Assembly: GCF_003057875.1 (NCBI RefSeq)
Contig: NZ_PYXZ01000001.1
Location: forward strand, 744,001-808,000
Reading direction: 5' to 3'
Length of the DNA: 64,000 bases
DNA from: Nocardioides currus
GTDB lineage: Bacteria > Actinomycetota > Actinomycetes > Propionibacteriales > Nocardioidaceae
Of this stretch, positions 42,462 to 51,213 are shown in pieces. The notes under the pieces are model-generated. The model searched no databases. It was given only the letters and a program-made list of their open reading frames with translations, and was not told the DNA's origin. Every line of letters starts with the position of its first letter. Position 1 is the first letter of the stretch. A program made the translations under genes and the position numbers.

Positions 42462-43978
42462 GCACCGACGTCGTCCCCGGCTTCGTCGCCGTCGTGCTCG
42501 TCACCGTCGCCACCCTCGCGATCGGCACCTGGGGACTGCGGTTCTCCCGCACGACCAGTGACTTCTTCGTCGCCTCGCGCAGCGTGCGCCCGGGCCTCAA
42601 CGCCAGCGCCATCGGCGGGGAGTACCTCTCCGCCGCCTCCTTCCTCGGCGTCGCCGGCCTCGTGCTCACCTTCGGCGCCGACATGCTCTGGTACCCGGTC
42701 GGCTGGACCGCCGGCTACCTCGTGCTGCTGGTCCTCGTCGCCGCCCCGCTCCGCCGCAGCGGCGCCTACACGCTGCCCGACTTCGCCGAGGCGCGGCTGG
42801 GCTCGCGTGGCGTCCGGGCGATGTGCTCGGTGCTGGTGGTGGCCATCGGCTGGCTCTACCTGCTGCCCCAGTTCCAGGGCGCCGGCCTCACGCTGCGGGC
42901 CGCGATCGGCGCCCCGGCGTGGGTCGGCCCGCTCGTCGTCGCCGCGGTGGTGCTGATCAACGTCGGCTCCGGCGGCATGCGCAGCATCACGTTCGTCCAG
43001 GCGTTCCAGTACTGGCTGAAGCTCACCGCCCTGCTGCTCCCCGCCTGCGTGCTGCTCGCGGTCTGGGCAGGCGACGGCGCCCCCGACCCGACGATCGGCG
43101 CGGGTGCCGGCGCCGACTTCTGGTCGCTGCCGCTCGGCGAGGGCGGAGGACAGGGCCTCTACGTCACGTACTCGCTGATCGTGGCCACGTTCCTCGGCAC
43201 GATGGGCCTGCCGCACGTGGTCGTGCGGTTCTACACCAACCCCGACGGGCGCGCGGCGCGCCGTACGACCCTCGTCGTGCTCGCCCTGCTCGGGCTCTTC
43301 TACCTGCTGCCTCCGGTGTACGGCGCCCTCGGCCGCATCTACGCCGCCGACCTCGCGGCGGCGGGGTCGGACACGCTGGTGCTCGAGCTGCCGCGGCTGA
43401 TGGTCGACGGGCCGCTCGGCGAGGTGCTCACCGGCCTGGTGACCGCAGGCGCGTTCGCCGCCTTCCTGTCCACCTCGTCGGGACTGTCGATCGCGGTGGC
43501 GGGCGTGCTGTCGCAGGACGTCACCGGCCGGAGGTACGGCGCGCGCCGCCTGTCCGGGGTGTCCGCGTTCCGGGCCGGCGCGGTGCTCGCGGTCGTGGTG
43601 CCGGCGTTCGTGTCGATCGCCGCCCCCGACGTCGGTGTCGCGCGCACGGTCGGGCTCGCCTTCGCGGTGGCTGCCTCGACGTTCTGCCCGCTGCTCCTGC
43701 TCGGCATCTGGTGGCGCGGCCTCACGGCGGCCGGGGCCGTGGCCGGGCTGCTCGTCGGCGGCCTCGGCTCGGGCCTGGCCGTCGGCTGGACGCTGGTCAG
43801 CTCGGACACCACGGGGTGGGTCGCCGTGCTCCTCGGCCAGCCCGCGGCGTGGAGCGTGCCCGCCGCCCTGGCCGCGATGGTGCTCGTGAGCCGCGCGACC
43901 CGCGGGCAGGTGCCCGCGCACGCCGGCCGGTTCATGGTGCGGCTGCACACCCCGGAGGCGGTCCAGCTCGAGCGGTGA
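42458..43978 (+). CDS. Sodium/solute symporter family protein (cation/monocarboxylate symporter)
   Basis: 506 residues, 13 or so membrane spans, from GTG 42458. SSS hallmarks: 'DFFVASRSVRPGLNASAIGG' then 'EYLSAASFLGVAG' (core helix 1), 'LYVTYSLIVATFLGTMGLPH' with 'VVVRFYTNPDGRAAR' (monocarboxylate subfamily), and 'AAFLSTSSGLSIAVAGVLSQ' for sodium-site helix 8. It is the fourth gene of an operon with the LytS/LytTR system, so the sensor probably measures the same carboxylate that it transports (acetate, pyruvate or similar; inference). It converges with the epimerase gene with only three bases between stops. Confidence 0.88.
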   Translation: MSTDVVPGFVAVVLVTVATLAIGTWGLRFSRTTSDFFVASRSVRPGLNASAIGGEYLSAASFLGVAGLVLTFGADMLWYPVGWTAGYLVLLVLVAAPLRRSGAYTLPDFAEARLGSRGVRAMCSVLVVAIGWLYLLPQFQGAGLTLRAAIGAPAWVGPLVVAAVVLINVGSGGMRSITFVQAFQYWLKLTALLLPACVLLAVWAGDGAPDPTIGAGAGADFWSLPLGEGGGQGLYVTYSLIVATFLGTMGLPHVVVRFYTNPDGRAARRTTLVVLALLGLFYLLPPVYGALGRIYAADLAAAGSDTLVLELPRLMVDGPLGEVLTGLVTAGAFAAFLSTSSGLSIAVAGVLSQDVTGRRYGARRLSGVSAFRAGAVLAVVVPAFVSIAAPDVGVARTVGLAFAVAASTFCPLLLLGIWWRGLTAAGAVAGLLVGGLGSGLAVGWTLVSSDTTGWVAVLLGQPAAWSVPAALAAMVLVSRATRGQVPAHAGRFMVRLHTPEAVQLER

Positions 43979-43981
43979 GGC

Positions 43982-44896
43982 TCAGCCGCGCAGTCCGTCG
44001 GCCAGCTCCGTCAGCGCCCGGTCGAGCGTGACCCGCGGCTCCCAGCCCCAGCCCCGCGCGCGGTCGGTCGCGATCTGCCCGGTCCACGCGGGCTCGTCGT
44101 CCCACGTGGCCTCGACGCCGACGGCCGGCGCCACGGTGCCGAGGTAGTCGCGCTGCGTCGCCGGCTCGCCGGCGGCGTTGACCGGGGTGCAGCCACCGGC
44201 CACCGGTCCGCGCTCGACGTCGTCGCCCGCCGCGATCCGGCCCGTCGCGACGTCGGCGACCAGCGCCGCCAGGTCCTCGACGTGCACCCAGGCGAACGTG
44301 CCGTCCGCGACGGCGTGGCGCTGGCCCTCGTCGCTCGCGACCTGCGCGGGTCGCAGCACGTTCCACACGGAGGCCTCGCTGCGGCCGAGGATCGCGGGCG
44401 GGCGCACGAGCACCCGGGTGGTGCCGGACAGCTCGGCGAGCGCCGCGTCGATGTCGCGCTTCACCACGGCGTAGTCGCCGGCGTCGTCGGCGACGAGCGT
44501 GCCCTCCTCGGACACGTCGCCGATCCCCGGGCTGCGGTCGTAGACGGCGGCCGTCGACACGTGCACGTGCCGTTCCGCTCCCGCGTCCTTGGCCGCCCCG
44601 GCGATGACGAGGGTGCCGTCCACGCCCACCCGTCGCTGGCTCTCGCGGTCGTCGCCCATCGGGTGCACGGTCGTGACGAGCGCGTCCGAGCCACTGGTCA
44701 CCTCCGACGCGAAGGCCGGGTCGGCGAAGTCACCGACCCGCTCCTCCACGCCGGGCAGCTGCGGCGCGGTGCCCGGTCGCCGTACGACCGCACGAACGGT
44801 GGCGCCCCGCTCGCTCAGGGCGGCGACGACGTGGCTGCCGACGAGGCCGTTGGCCCCGGTGACGACGACGGTGGACGGGGTGTCGGGAGTGCTCAT
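43982..44896 (-). CDS. NAD-dependent epimerase/dehydratase family protein (extended SDR)
   Basis: 304 residues. The nucleotide motif is 'VVVTGANGLVGSHVVAAL' near residue 10; 'VVRRPGTAPQLPGVEERVGD' follows, then 'HVSTAAVYDRS' with the active-site Ser/Tyr and 'YAVVKRDIDAALAEL' with Y-x-x-x-K. 'RVLVRPPAILGR' is also typical of extended SDRs. The enzyme probably reduces or epimerises a nucleotide sugar or a terpenoid/steroid; the substrate cannot be told. It is divergent from the DUF485/symporter operon; the 165 bases between hold the LytTR-type repeats and a CRP-like site. Confidence 0.85.
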   Translation of the reverse strand: MSTPDTPSTVVVTGANGLVGSHVVAALSERGATVRAVVRRPGTAPQLPGVEERVGDFADPAFASEVTSGSDALVTTVHPMGDDRESQRRVGVDGTLVIAGAAKDAGAERHVHVSTAAVYDRSPGIGDVSEEGTLVADDAGDYAVVKRDIDAALAELSGTTRVLVRPPAILGRSEASVWNVLRPAQVASDEGQRHAVADGTFAWVHVEDLAALVADVATGRIAAGDDVERGPVAGGCTPVNAAGEPATQRDYLGTVAPAVGVEATWDDEPAWTGQIATDRARGWGWEPRVTLDRALTELADGLRG

Positions 44897-44924
44897 CGCT
44901 CCACCATGACAGGTCGCGACAACG

Positions 44925-44954
44925 ACCGTTCGTCGCGTCAGATCGACCGCTCAC
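44925..44954 (+). promoter_or_regulatory. LytTR-type direct repeat pair
   Basis: ACCGTTCGT (44925-44933) matches the LytTR-family half-site [TA][AC][CA]GTTN[AG][TG] at all nine positions. ACCGCTCAC (44946-44954) matches seven. The spacer is 12 bases, the value reported for AgrA-type regulators. The surrounding 12-mers CGACCGTTCGTC and CGACCGCTCACC repeat with a 21-base period, two helical turns. The site lies about 110 to 135 bases before the DUF485 gene at 45062. Binding by the regulator at 41386 is inference. Confidence 0.55.
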
Positions 44955-45023
44955 CGACGCGGCGCGGCCATCCGGCGACATACCCCATCGTCGCTCTCGC
45001 GCCGTGGCGGGAGCCGGTGCGAG

Positions 45024-45039
45024 CGTGACGGCCATCACA
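45024..45039 (+). promoter_or_regulatory. CRP-like site before the DUF485/symporter operon
   Basis: CGTGA-CGGCCA-TCACA at 45024-45039 matches 9 of 10 conserved bases of the CRP consensus. It ends 22 bases before the GTG at 45062 and overlaps or follows the expected transcript start, which would favour repression or a leader-proximal promoter. A Crp-family regulator is encoded at 54476. Confidence 0.5.
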
Positions 45040-45061
45040 CCCCGGATGGAGGGACACCCCC

Positions 45062-45427
45062 GTGAGCATCGAATCCAACGAACGGGCCGCGACCCACGAC
45101 CCGGTCTACGACCGGCTCCACGCGACGCCCGAGTTCGCCGAGCTGCGTCAGCGCTACCGCAGCTTCGTCTTCCCCGCGACCATCGCCTTCCTGGTCTGGT
45201 ACGCCCTGTTCGTCGTCATGTCCATGTGGGCGGGCGACTTCATGGGCACCAAGGTCGTCGGCAACATCAACGTCGCCCTGATCTTCGGCCTGCTGCAGTT
45301 CGTGACCACCTTCGCCCTCGCCTGGGTCTACGCGCGATACTCCAACGCCAAGCTCGACCCGTTGGCCCAGGAGCTCGACGCGCAGTACGTCGCCAGCCAG
45401 GCCGAGACCAAGGGAGGCAAGAGCTGA
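45062..45427 (+). CDS. DUF485 domain membrane protein
   Basis: 121 residues from GTG 45062, preceded by GGAGGG. The DUF485 signature is visible: '[20 protein letters not shown]' entering the first membrane helix, then '[20 protein letters not shown]' in the second helix and '[18 protein letters not shown]' after it. DUF485 proteins (YjcH in E. coli) are always next to acetate/monocarboxylate symporters and probably assist them. Its stop overlaps the ATG of the symporter gene by one base (TGATG). Confidence 0.92.
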   Translation: MSIESNERAATHDPVYDRLHATPEFAELRQRYRSFVFPATIAFLVWYALFVVMSMWAGDFMGTKVVGNINVALIFGLLQFVTTFALAWVYARYSNAKLDPLAQELDAQYVASQAETKGGKS

Positions 45428-47061
45428 TGGAAGGCCACCAGATCCTCACGACGACGCTGTTCCTCAGCGTCGTCGCCCTGACCATCGGCATCACGATCTG
45501 GGCGAGCCGCAACTCGTCCGGGGCGGCCGACCACTACGCCGGCGGGCGCAACTTCTCCGGCTTCCAGAACGGTCTCGCCATCGGTGGCGACTACATGTCG
45601 GCCGCCTCGTTCCTCGGCATCTCCGGGGCCATCGCCCTGTCGGGCTACGACGGCTTCCTCTACTCGATCGGCTTCCTCGTCGCCTGGCTGGTCGCGCTGC
45701 TCCTCGTCGCCGAGGTCCTGCGCAACTCCGGTCGCTACACGATGGCCGACCAGCTCGCCTACCGGATGAAGCAACGCCCGGTCCGTACGGCGGCCGCCAC
45801 CTCGACGGTCGTCGTCTCGATCTTCTACCTGCTCGCGCAGATGGTCGGTGCCGGTGCGCTGGTCGCGCTGCTGCTCGGCGTCTCGAGCGAGGGTGTGAAG
45901 AACCTGACGATCTTCTTCGTCGGCGCGCTGATGATCTTCTACGTCACCGTCGGCGGCATGAAGGGAACCACCTGGGTGCAGATCGTCAAGGCCGTGCTGC
46001 TGATGGCCGGCTCGGCGCTGATCGTGGTGCTGGTGCTCGCGAAGTTCGGCTTCAACCTCTCCGACCTCCTCGGCACCGCCGCCGCCAACAGCGGCAAGGG
46101 CGGCGCCTTCCTGGAGCCGGGCCTGAAGTACGGCGTCACCACGACCTCGAAGCTCGACTTCATCTCGCTGGGCCTCGCGCTCGTCCTCGGCACCGCCGGC
46201 CTGCCGCACATCCTGATCCGCTTCTACACGACCCCGACGTCGCGGGACGCGCGCAAGTCGGTGTTGTGGGCGATCGGACTGATCGGCACGTTCTACCTCT
46301 TCACGCTGGTGCTCGGCTTCGGTGCCGCGGCCCTGCTCGACAAGGACTCCTACGCCGAGGTGGCCGCGTCCGGCGGCAACCTCGCCTCACCGCTGCTGGC
46401 CGAGGCCGTGGGTGGTGGACCCGACTCGACCGGTGGCGCCGTGCTGCTGGCCGTGATCGCCGCCGTCGCCTTCGCCACCATCCTCGCGGTGGTCGCCGGC
46501 CTGACGCTGACCTCCAGCGTCTCGGTGGCGCACGACCTCTACAACAGCGTGTGGAAGCGGGGTACGGCGAGCGAGGCCCAGGAGCTCAAGGTCTCGCGCT
46601 ACGCGGCGGCCGGCATCGGCCTGGTCGCCATCCTGCTGGCCATCCCGGCGCAGAAGCTCAACATCGCGTTCCTGGTGGCCCTCGCCTTCGCCATCGCGGC
46701 CAGCGCCAACCTGCCGTCGATCATCTACAACATGTTCTGGCGCCGGTTCAACACCCGCGGGGCCGTGTGGAGCATCTACGGCGGCCTGATCGCCTCGGTC
46801 GGTCTGGTGGTCTTCAGCCCGGTCGTGTCCGGCAAGGGCGTCGACCCGGTGTCCGGCAAGAACCTCTCGCTGCTGCCCACGAGCATCGACATCTCGTGGT
46901 TCCCGCTCGAGAACCCCGGCCTCGTCTCGATCCCGATCGCCTTCTTCCTGGGATGGCTGGGCTCGGTGACCTCGAAGGAGCCCGACGCCGAGGCCCGCTA
47001 CACCGAGCTCGAGGTGCGCGCCCTCACCGGCGCCGGCGCCGAGGCCGCCTCGCAGCACTAG
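45427..47061 (+). CDS. actP: Cation/acetate (monocarboxylate) symporter, ActP/MctC-like
   Basis: 544 residues from ATG 45427. SSS-family motifs: '[20 protein letters not shown]', '[20 protein letters not shown]', '[19 protein letters not shown]' and '[20 protein letters not shown]' are all close to ActP and MctC. '[20 protein letters not shown]' is sodium-site helix 8. It imports acetate or related short acids with Na+ or H+. With the acs gene that follows 164 bases later it forms an acetate uptake and activation module; LytTR-type and CRP-like sites upstream suggest control by both regulators. Confidence 0.92.
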   Translation: MEGHQILTTTLFLSVVALTIGITIWASRNSSGAADHYAGGRNFSGFQNGLAIGGDYMSAASFLGISGAIALSGYDGFLYSIGFLVAWLVALLLVAEVLRNSGRYTMADQLAYRMKQRPVRTAAATSTVVVSIFYLLAQMVGAGALVALLLGVSSEGVKNLTIFFVGALMIFYVTVGGMKGTTWVQIVKAVLLMAGSALIVVLVLAKFGFNLSDLLGTAAANSGKGGAFLEPGLKYGVTTTSKLDFISLGLALVLGTAGLPHILIRFYTTPTSRDARKSVLWAIGLIGTFYLFTLVLGFGAAALLDKDSYAEVAASGGNLASPLLAEAVGGGPDSTGGAVLLAVIAAVAFATILAVVAGLTLTSSVSVAHDLYNSVWKRGTASEAQELKVSRYAAAGIGLVAILLAIPAQKLNIAFLVALAFAIAASANLPSIIYNMFWRRFNTRGAVWSIYGGLIASVGLVVFSPVVSGKGVDPVSGKNLSLLPTSIDISWFPLENPGLVSIPIAFFLGWLGSVTSKEPDAEARYTELEVRALTGAGAEAASQH

Positions 47062-47083
47062 GCCCGGCTCCGACCCGCAGCAC

Positions 47084-47130
47084 CGACCCGGCGGTTCGTC
47101 GTCCACGGGGGGCGACGGGCCGCCGGGTCG
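47084..47130 (+). terminator. Hairpin after the actP-like gene
   Basis: CGACCCGGCGG (47084-47094) pairs perfectly with CCGCCGGGTCG (47120-47130); the 25-base loop can pair further (CGTCG with CGACG). It lies 22 bases past the stop codon and before the acs promoter. Confidence 0.7.
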
Positions 47131-47166
47131 CACCACGCCCCGGCCCGCCGATCGCTCGCAACCATG

Positions 47167-47194
47167 TTGCAACGACGGCGGACCACACTAGGTT
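47167..47194 (+). promoter_or_regulatory. acs promoter
   Basis: TTGCAA (47167-47172), a 16-base spacer and TAGGTT (47189-47194) fit a SigA-type promoter, with a start near 47201 and a leader of about 25 bases that contains a GGAGTGGAG Shine-Dalgarno. This gives acs its own promoter in addition to possible read-through from the symporter gene. Confidence 0.6.
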
Positions 47195-47225
47195 GAAATT
47201 CTTGGTCCCGAACTGGAGTGGAGTC

Positions 47226-49172
47226 ATGTCCGAAACCCTGTCGAACCTGTCCCGTGAAGAGCGTCGCTTCGAGCCTCCGGCCGACCTGGCGGCCAACGCC
47301 AACCTGAAGGAGGAGGCCTACGACCGCGCGGCCTCCGACCGCGAGGCCTTCTGGGCGGAGGCCGCCGAGCGGCTCGACTGGGGCCAGAAGTGGGACCAGG
47401 TCCTCGACTGGTCCAACCCGCCGTTCGCGAAGTGGTTCGTCGGCGGCACCATCAACGCCGCGGTCAACTGCGTCGACCGCCACGTCACGGCCGGCAACGG
47501 TGACAAGGTCGCGATCCACTGGGTCGGCGAGCCGGAGGACGACACCCGCGACATCACCTACTCCCAGCTCAAGGACGAGGTGTCGAGGGCGGCCAACGCG
47601 CTGACGGAGCTCGGCGTGCAGAAGGGCGACCGGGTCGCCATCTACATGCCGATGATCCCCGAGGTCGCGATCGCGATGCTCGCGTGCGCCCGCCTCGGGG
47701 CGCCCCACACGGTGGTGTTCGGCGGCTTCTCCGCCGACGCCCTCGCCTCCCGTGTCGTCGACTGCGAGGCGAAGGTCATCATCACCGCCGACGGCGGCTA
47801 CCGCCGAGGCGCGCCCAGCGCGCTCAAGCCGGCCGTCGACGAGGCCGTGGAGAAGACTGGCGACCTCGTGCGCAACGTGCTCGTCGTGCGCCGTACCGGA
47901 CAGGACGTCGACTGGAACGACAGCCGCGACGTGTGGTGGCACGACGTCGTGGACGGTGCGTCGGCCGAGCACGAGGCGCAGATGCACGACTCCGAGCACC
48001 CGCTCTACGTCATGTACACCTCCGGCACCACCGGCAAGCCGAAGGGCATCCTGCACACGACCGGCGGCTACCTCACCGGCACGTCCTTCACCCACTGGTC
48101 GGTCTTCGACCTCAAGGACGACGACGTCTACTGGTGCACCGCCGACGTGGGCTGGGTGACGGGGCACAGCTACCTCGTCTACGGCCCGCTCGCCAACGGC
48201 GCGACGCAGGTGATGTACGAGGGCACGCCCGAGAAGGGCCGCTGGTGGCAGATCGTGCAGGACTACAAGGTCTCGATCTTCTACACCGCGCCCACCGCGA
48301 TCCGGACCTTCATGAAGCAGGGCCGCGAGATCCCCGACGGCTACGACATGTCCTCGCTGCGGCTGCTCGGCTCGGTCGGTGAGCCGATCAACCCGGAGGC
48401 GTACGTCTGGTACCGCGAGGTCATCGGCGGCGAGCGCTGCCCGATCGTGGACACCTGGTGGCAGACCGAGACCGGCCAGATCATGATCAGCCCGCTGCCC
48501 GGCGTCACTGCCGGCAAGCCGGGGTCCGCGATGAAGGCGCTGCCCGGCACCGCCATCGATGTCGTCAACGACGAGGCGGAGTCGGTCGGCAACGGCAACG
48601 GCGGCTACCTGGTCATCAAGGAGCCCTGGCCCGCGATGCTGCGCACGCTGTGGGGCGACGACCAGCGCTTCAAGGACACCTACTGGTCGCGCTGGGAGGG
48701 CCTCTACTTCGCCGGCGACGGCGCCAAGCTCGACGAGGACGGCGACATCTGGCTGCTCGGGCGCGTCGACGACGTCATGAACGTCTCCGGCCACCGCCTG
48801 TCCACGACCGAGATCGAGTCGGCGCTGGTCTCGCACCCGAAGGTCGCCGAGGCGGCCGTCGTCGGGGCGGCCGACGACACCACCGGCCAGGCCGTGTGCG
48901 CCTTCGTCATCCTGCGCGACTCGGCGGGCGACGGCGGCGAGGACATCGTCGAGGAGCTCCGCAAGCACGTGCAGAAGGAGATCGGTGCGATCGCCAAGCC
49001 GCGCCAGATCATGGTCGTGCCCGAGCTGCCCAAGACCCGCTCCGGCAAGATCATGCGCCGCCTCCTCAAGGACGTCGCCGAGCACCGCGAGGTCGGCGAC
49101 GTCACGACCCTCGCCGACTCGACGGTGATGGACCTGATCAAGGGCAAGGAGGGGTCGTCCTCCGAGGACTGA
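47226..49172 (+). CDS. acs: Acetyl-CoA synthetase
   Basis: 648 residues from ATG 47226, in line with Acs of other bacteria (about 650). ACS N-terminal domain followed by the adenylation domain: '[19 protein letters not shown]' phosphate loop, '[19 protein letters not shown]' acetyl pocket (Trp-Trp), '[19 protein letters not shown]' hinge, and the catalytic lysine in '[12 protein letters not shown]' at residue 608, the site acetylated by Pat-type enzymes. It converts acetate, ATP and CoA to acetyl-CoA. Its position matches the conserved actinobacterial order (Rv3667). A long terminator hairpin follows. Confidence 0.96.
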   Translation: MSETLSNLSREERRFEPPADLAANANLKEEAYDRAASDREAFWAEAAERLDWGQKWDQVLDWSNPPFAKWFVGGTINAAVNCVDRHVTAGNGDKVAIHWVGEPEDDTRDITYSQLKDEVSRAANALTELGVQKGDRVAIYMPMIPEVAIAMLACARLGAPHTVVFGGFSADALASRVVDCEAKVIITADGGYRRGAPSALKPAVDEAVEKTGDLVRNVLVVRRTGQDVDWNDSRDVWWHDVVDGASAEHEAQMHDSEHPLYVMYTSGTTGKPKGILHTTGGYLTGTSFTHWSVFDLKDDDVYWCTADVGWVTGHSYLVYGPLANGATQVMYEGTPEKGRWWQIVQDYKVSIFYTAPTAIRTFMKQGREIPDGYDMSSLRLLGSVGEPINPEAYVWYREVIGGERCPIVDTWWQTETGQIMISPLPGVTAGKPGSAMKALPGTAIDVVNDEAESVGNGNGGYLVIKEPWPAMLRTLWGDDQRFKDTYWSRWEGLYFAGDGAKLDEDGDIWLLGRVDDVMNVSGHRLSTTEIESALVSHPKVAEAAVVGAADDTTGQAVCAFVILRDSAGDGGEDIVEELRKHVQKEIGAIAKPRQIMVVPELPKTRSGKIMRRLLKDVAEHREVGDVTTLADSTVMDLIKGKEGSSSED

Positions 49173-49184
49173 CCTCCCTCACTC

Positions 49185-49232
49185 ATCCGTCATGCGGACC
49201 CGCACGTATCGGTGCGGGTCCGTATGACGGAT
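49185..49232. terminator. Strong terminator between acs and nhaA
   Basis: A 21-bp stem (49185-49205 with 49212-49232, one G-T wobble) with a 6-base loop lies between two convergent genes: 13 bases after the acs stop and 6 bases before the end of nhaA. Confidence 0.85.
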
Positions 49233-49237
49233 CGGGG

Positions 49238-50674
49238 TCAGGCGTCGGCGGACCCCCGGTCCTGGTCCCGCTCCTGGTCCGGCGCGCGGCGCGTGGCGAG
49301 CAGGAGCAGCAGCACCCCGAACGCGGCAGCGGCGACGGAGGCGAGCAGGATCGCGATCTTCGCCTCCTCGGTGAGCAGCTCGACGCCGGGGAAGGACAGC
49401 CCGGCGATGAAGATCGAGACGGTGAAGCCGATGCCGGCGACCGCACCGAGCCCGACCACCATCGACCACGTCGTGTCCTCGGGCAGCCGGGCCAGGCCGA
49501 GGCGTACGGCGAGGAACGAGCTCACGAGGATGCCGACCGGCTTGCCGAGCACCAGGCCGAGCATGATCCCGAGCCCCACCGGCTCGGTGAAGACCTCGCC
49601 GATGGCCCCGAGCTCGACCCCGGCGTTGGCGAGCGCGAAGACGGGGAGCACGAAATACGCCGAGAGCGGGTGCAGCGAGCTGATCAGTCGCTCCACGACG
49701 GAGACCGACTCCTTGAGCAGGAACCGCAGCTTCGCCAGCTCGTCGGGGTCGAGGCGGTTGTCGCGCAGCGCCTCGCGCGCGTGCTCGCGGGCGATCTCCT
49801 CCTTGAGCAGCGGCGTCGCCGGGGCGAGCAGGCCGATGGCCACACCGGCCAGGGTGGCGTGCACACCGGACTCGAGCAGCGCGAACCACACCCCGATCCC
49901 GAGCACCACGTAGACGCCCATGGACCAGATCCGCAGCAGGCGGGCCACGACCATCGCCGCCAGCAGCCCGAGGGAGATCGCGAGCCAGCCGAACGACAGG
50001 TCGCTGGTGTAGAACACGGCGATCACCAGGATCGCCCCGATGTCGTCGACGATCGCCAGCGTCAGCAGGAAGAGCCGGGCCGCCGAGGGGATCCGTCGCC
50101 CGAGCAGACCGAGCACGCCGACGGCGAAGGCGATGTCGGTGGCCATCGGGATCCCCCACCCCGCGCCACCGTCGCTGCCGGGCGGGTTGAGGGCGAGGTA
50201 GATGCCGGCCGGGACGGCCATCCCGCCGACCGCCGCGACGATCGGCAGCGCCGCGGTCCGGGGGTCGCGGAGGTCGCCGTTGACCAGCTCGTACTTGATC
50301 TCGAGGCCGACGACGAAGAAGAAGATGACCATCAGCGCGTCGTTGACCCAGTGCTGGAGCGACTCGTCGAGGTGCAGTGGTCCGACGTCCAGCACGAGGT
50401 GCGTGTGCCAGAGGTCGTCGTACGACGACGCCCAGGCGCTGTTGGCCCAGACCAGGGCCACGACCGCCGCGACCAGCAGGAGCACCGACCCGGCCGACTC
50501 GACACGGAGGAACTCGCGGACGGGGCGCGCGACCAGCCGGGCCAGCGGCTTGTCGCTGGCGAGGTAGGACGGGCCGGTGCTCCAGATCTCGCCGTGGATC
50601 GGCTCGGTGTCTGCGGCAGGGTCGTGCGGGTCGGTCGGCATCGAGAGGGGGCCCTTCGGGTCGCTGGCTCGCAT
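49238..50674 (-). CDS. nhaA: Na+/H+ antiporter NhaA
   Basis: 478 residues if started at 50674; an in-frame ATG at 50641 (residue 12) is nearly as good. About 12 membrane spans; the paired Asp residues of the transport site are in 'LAIVDDIGAILVIAVFY', and 'MVIFFFVVGLEIKYELVNGD' and 'GIPMATDIAFAVGVLGLLGR' are NhaA signatures. A 55-residue cytoplasmic N-terminal extension is present. It exports Na+ in exchange for protons and keeps pH and the sodium gradient that feeds the neighbouring symporters (inference). Confidence 0.93.
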   Translation of the reverse strand: MRASDPKGPLSMPTDPHDPAADTEPIHGEIWSTGPSYLASDKPLARLVARPVREFLRVESAGSVLLLVAAVVALVWANSAWASSYDDLWHTHLVLDVGPLHLDESLQHWVNDALMVIFFFVVGLEIKYELVNGDLRDPRTAALPIVAAVGGMAVPAGIYLALNPPGSDGGAGWGIPMATDIAFAVGVLGLLGRRIPSAARLFLLTLAIVDDIGAILVIAVFYTSDLSFGWLAISLGLLAAMVVARLLRIWSMGVYVVLGIGVWFALLESGVHATLAGVAIGLLAPATPLLKEEIAREHAREALRDNRLDPDELAKLRFLLKESVSVVERLISSLHPLSAYFVLPVFALANAGVELGAIGEVFTEPVGLGIMLGLVLGKPVGILVSSFLAVRLGLARLPEDTTWSMVVGLGAVAGIGFTVSIFIAGLSFPGVELLTEEAKIAILLASVAAAAFGVLLLLLATRRAPDQERDQDRGSADA

Positions 50675-50792
50675 CTCCGCGACGTCGCACGTCGCGGGCC
50701 GACCAGACTTCCCGGCACACCTGGCACCCAGCCTACTTGTGTAGGGTCAACGGGTCAGCCAGCGCCGCACCTGATCACGCGAAGGACCCCAG

Positions 50793-51203
50793 ATGGCACC
50801 CGTTCCGGCTTCGCCCACCGACAAGGACACCGATCCGACCATCGGCGCCCTGGTCATCGACGCCAGCCGCGACATCTCGACGCTGATCTCCAAGGAGATC
50901 CAGCTCGCCAAGTCCGAGCTCAAGGTCAGCGTCCGCCACGGTGGCGTGGGCATCGGCCTCTTCGCGGGGGCCGCGTTCCTGGGCCTGCTGGCGATCATCA
51001 TGCTGTCGGTCGCGATCGCCTACTTCATCGCCATGACTGGCCTCGACCTCGCCTGGTGCTTCCTGATCGTCTTCGGCGCCTACGTCCTGGTCGCCGCGAT
51101 CCTCGCCTTCATCGGGATCAAGCAGGTCAAGCAGGTCAAGGCCCCCGAGCGCGCGATCTCGCAGGGCAAGGAGATCCCGGCCGCCCTCAAGGGCCGCGGC
51201 TGA
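50793..51203 (+). CDS. Phage holin family (DUF1469) membrane protein, Rv3669-like
   Basis: 136 residues. A hydrophilic amphipathic start ('IGALVIDASRDISTLISKEI') is followed by two membrane helices ('GVGIGLFAGAAFLGLLAIIM' and 'WCFLIVFGAYVLVAAILAFI') and a short basic tail. This is the actinobacterial 'holin family' arrangement, which is found in host genomes next to marP and acs and is not a sign of prophage. TAGGGT at 50742-50747 is a likely -10 box. It converges with marP with ten bases between. The role is unknown. Confidence 0.82.
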   Translation: MAPVPASPTDKDTDPTIGALVIDASRDISTLISKEIQLAKSELKVSVRHGGVGIGLFAGAAFLGLLAIIMLSVAIAYFIAMTGLDLAWCFLIVFGAYVLVAAILAFIGIKQVKQVKAPERAISQGKEIPAALKGRG

Positions 51204-51213
51204 CGTACGCCGC

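Noticed and set aside
50793..51203. Prophage remnant (holin-like gene)
   Set aside because: This holin-family gene is part of the conserved actinobacterial acs-marP neighbourhood and no other phage genes are present.
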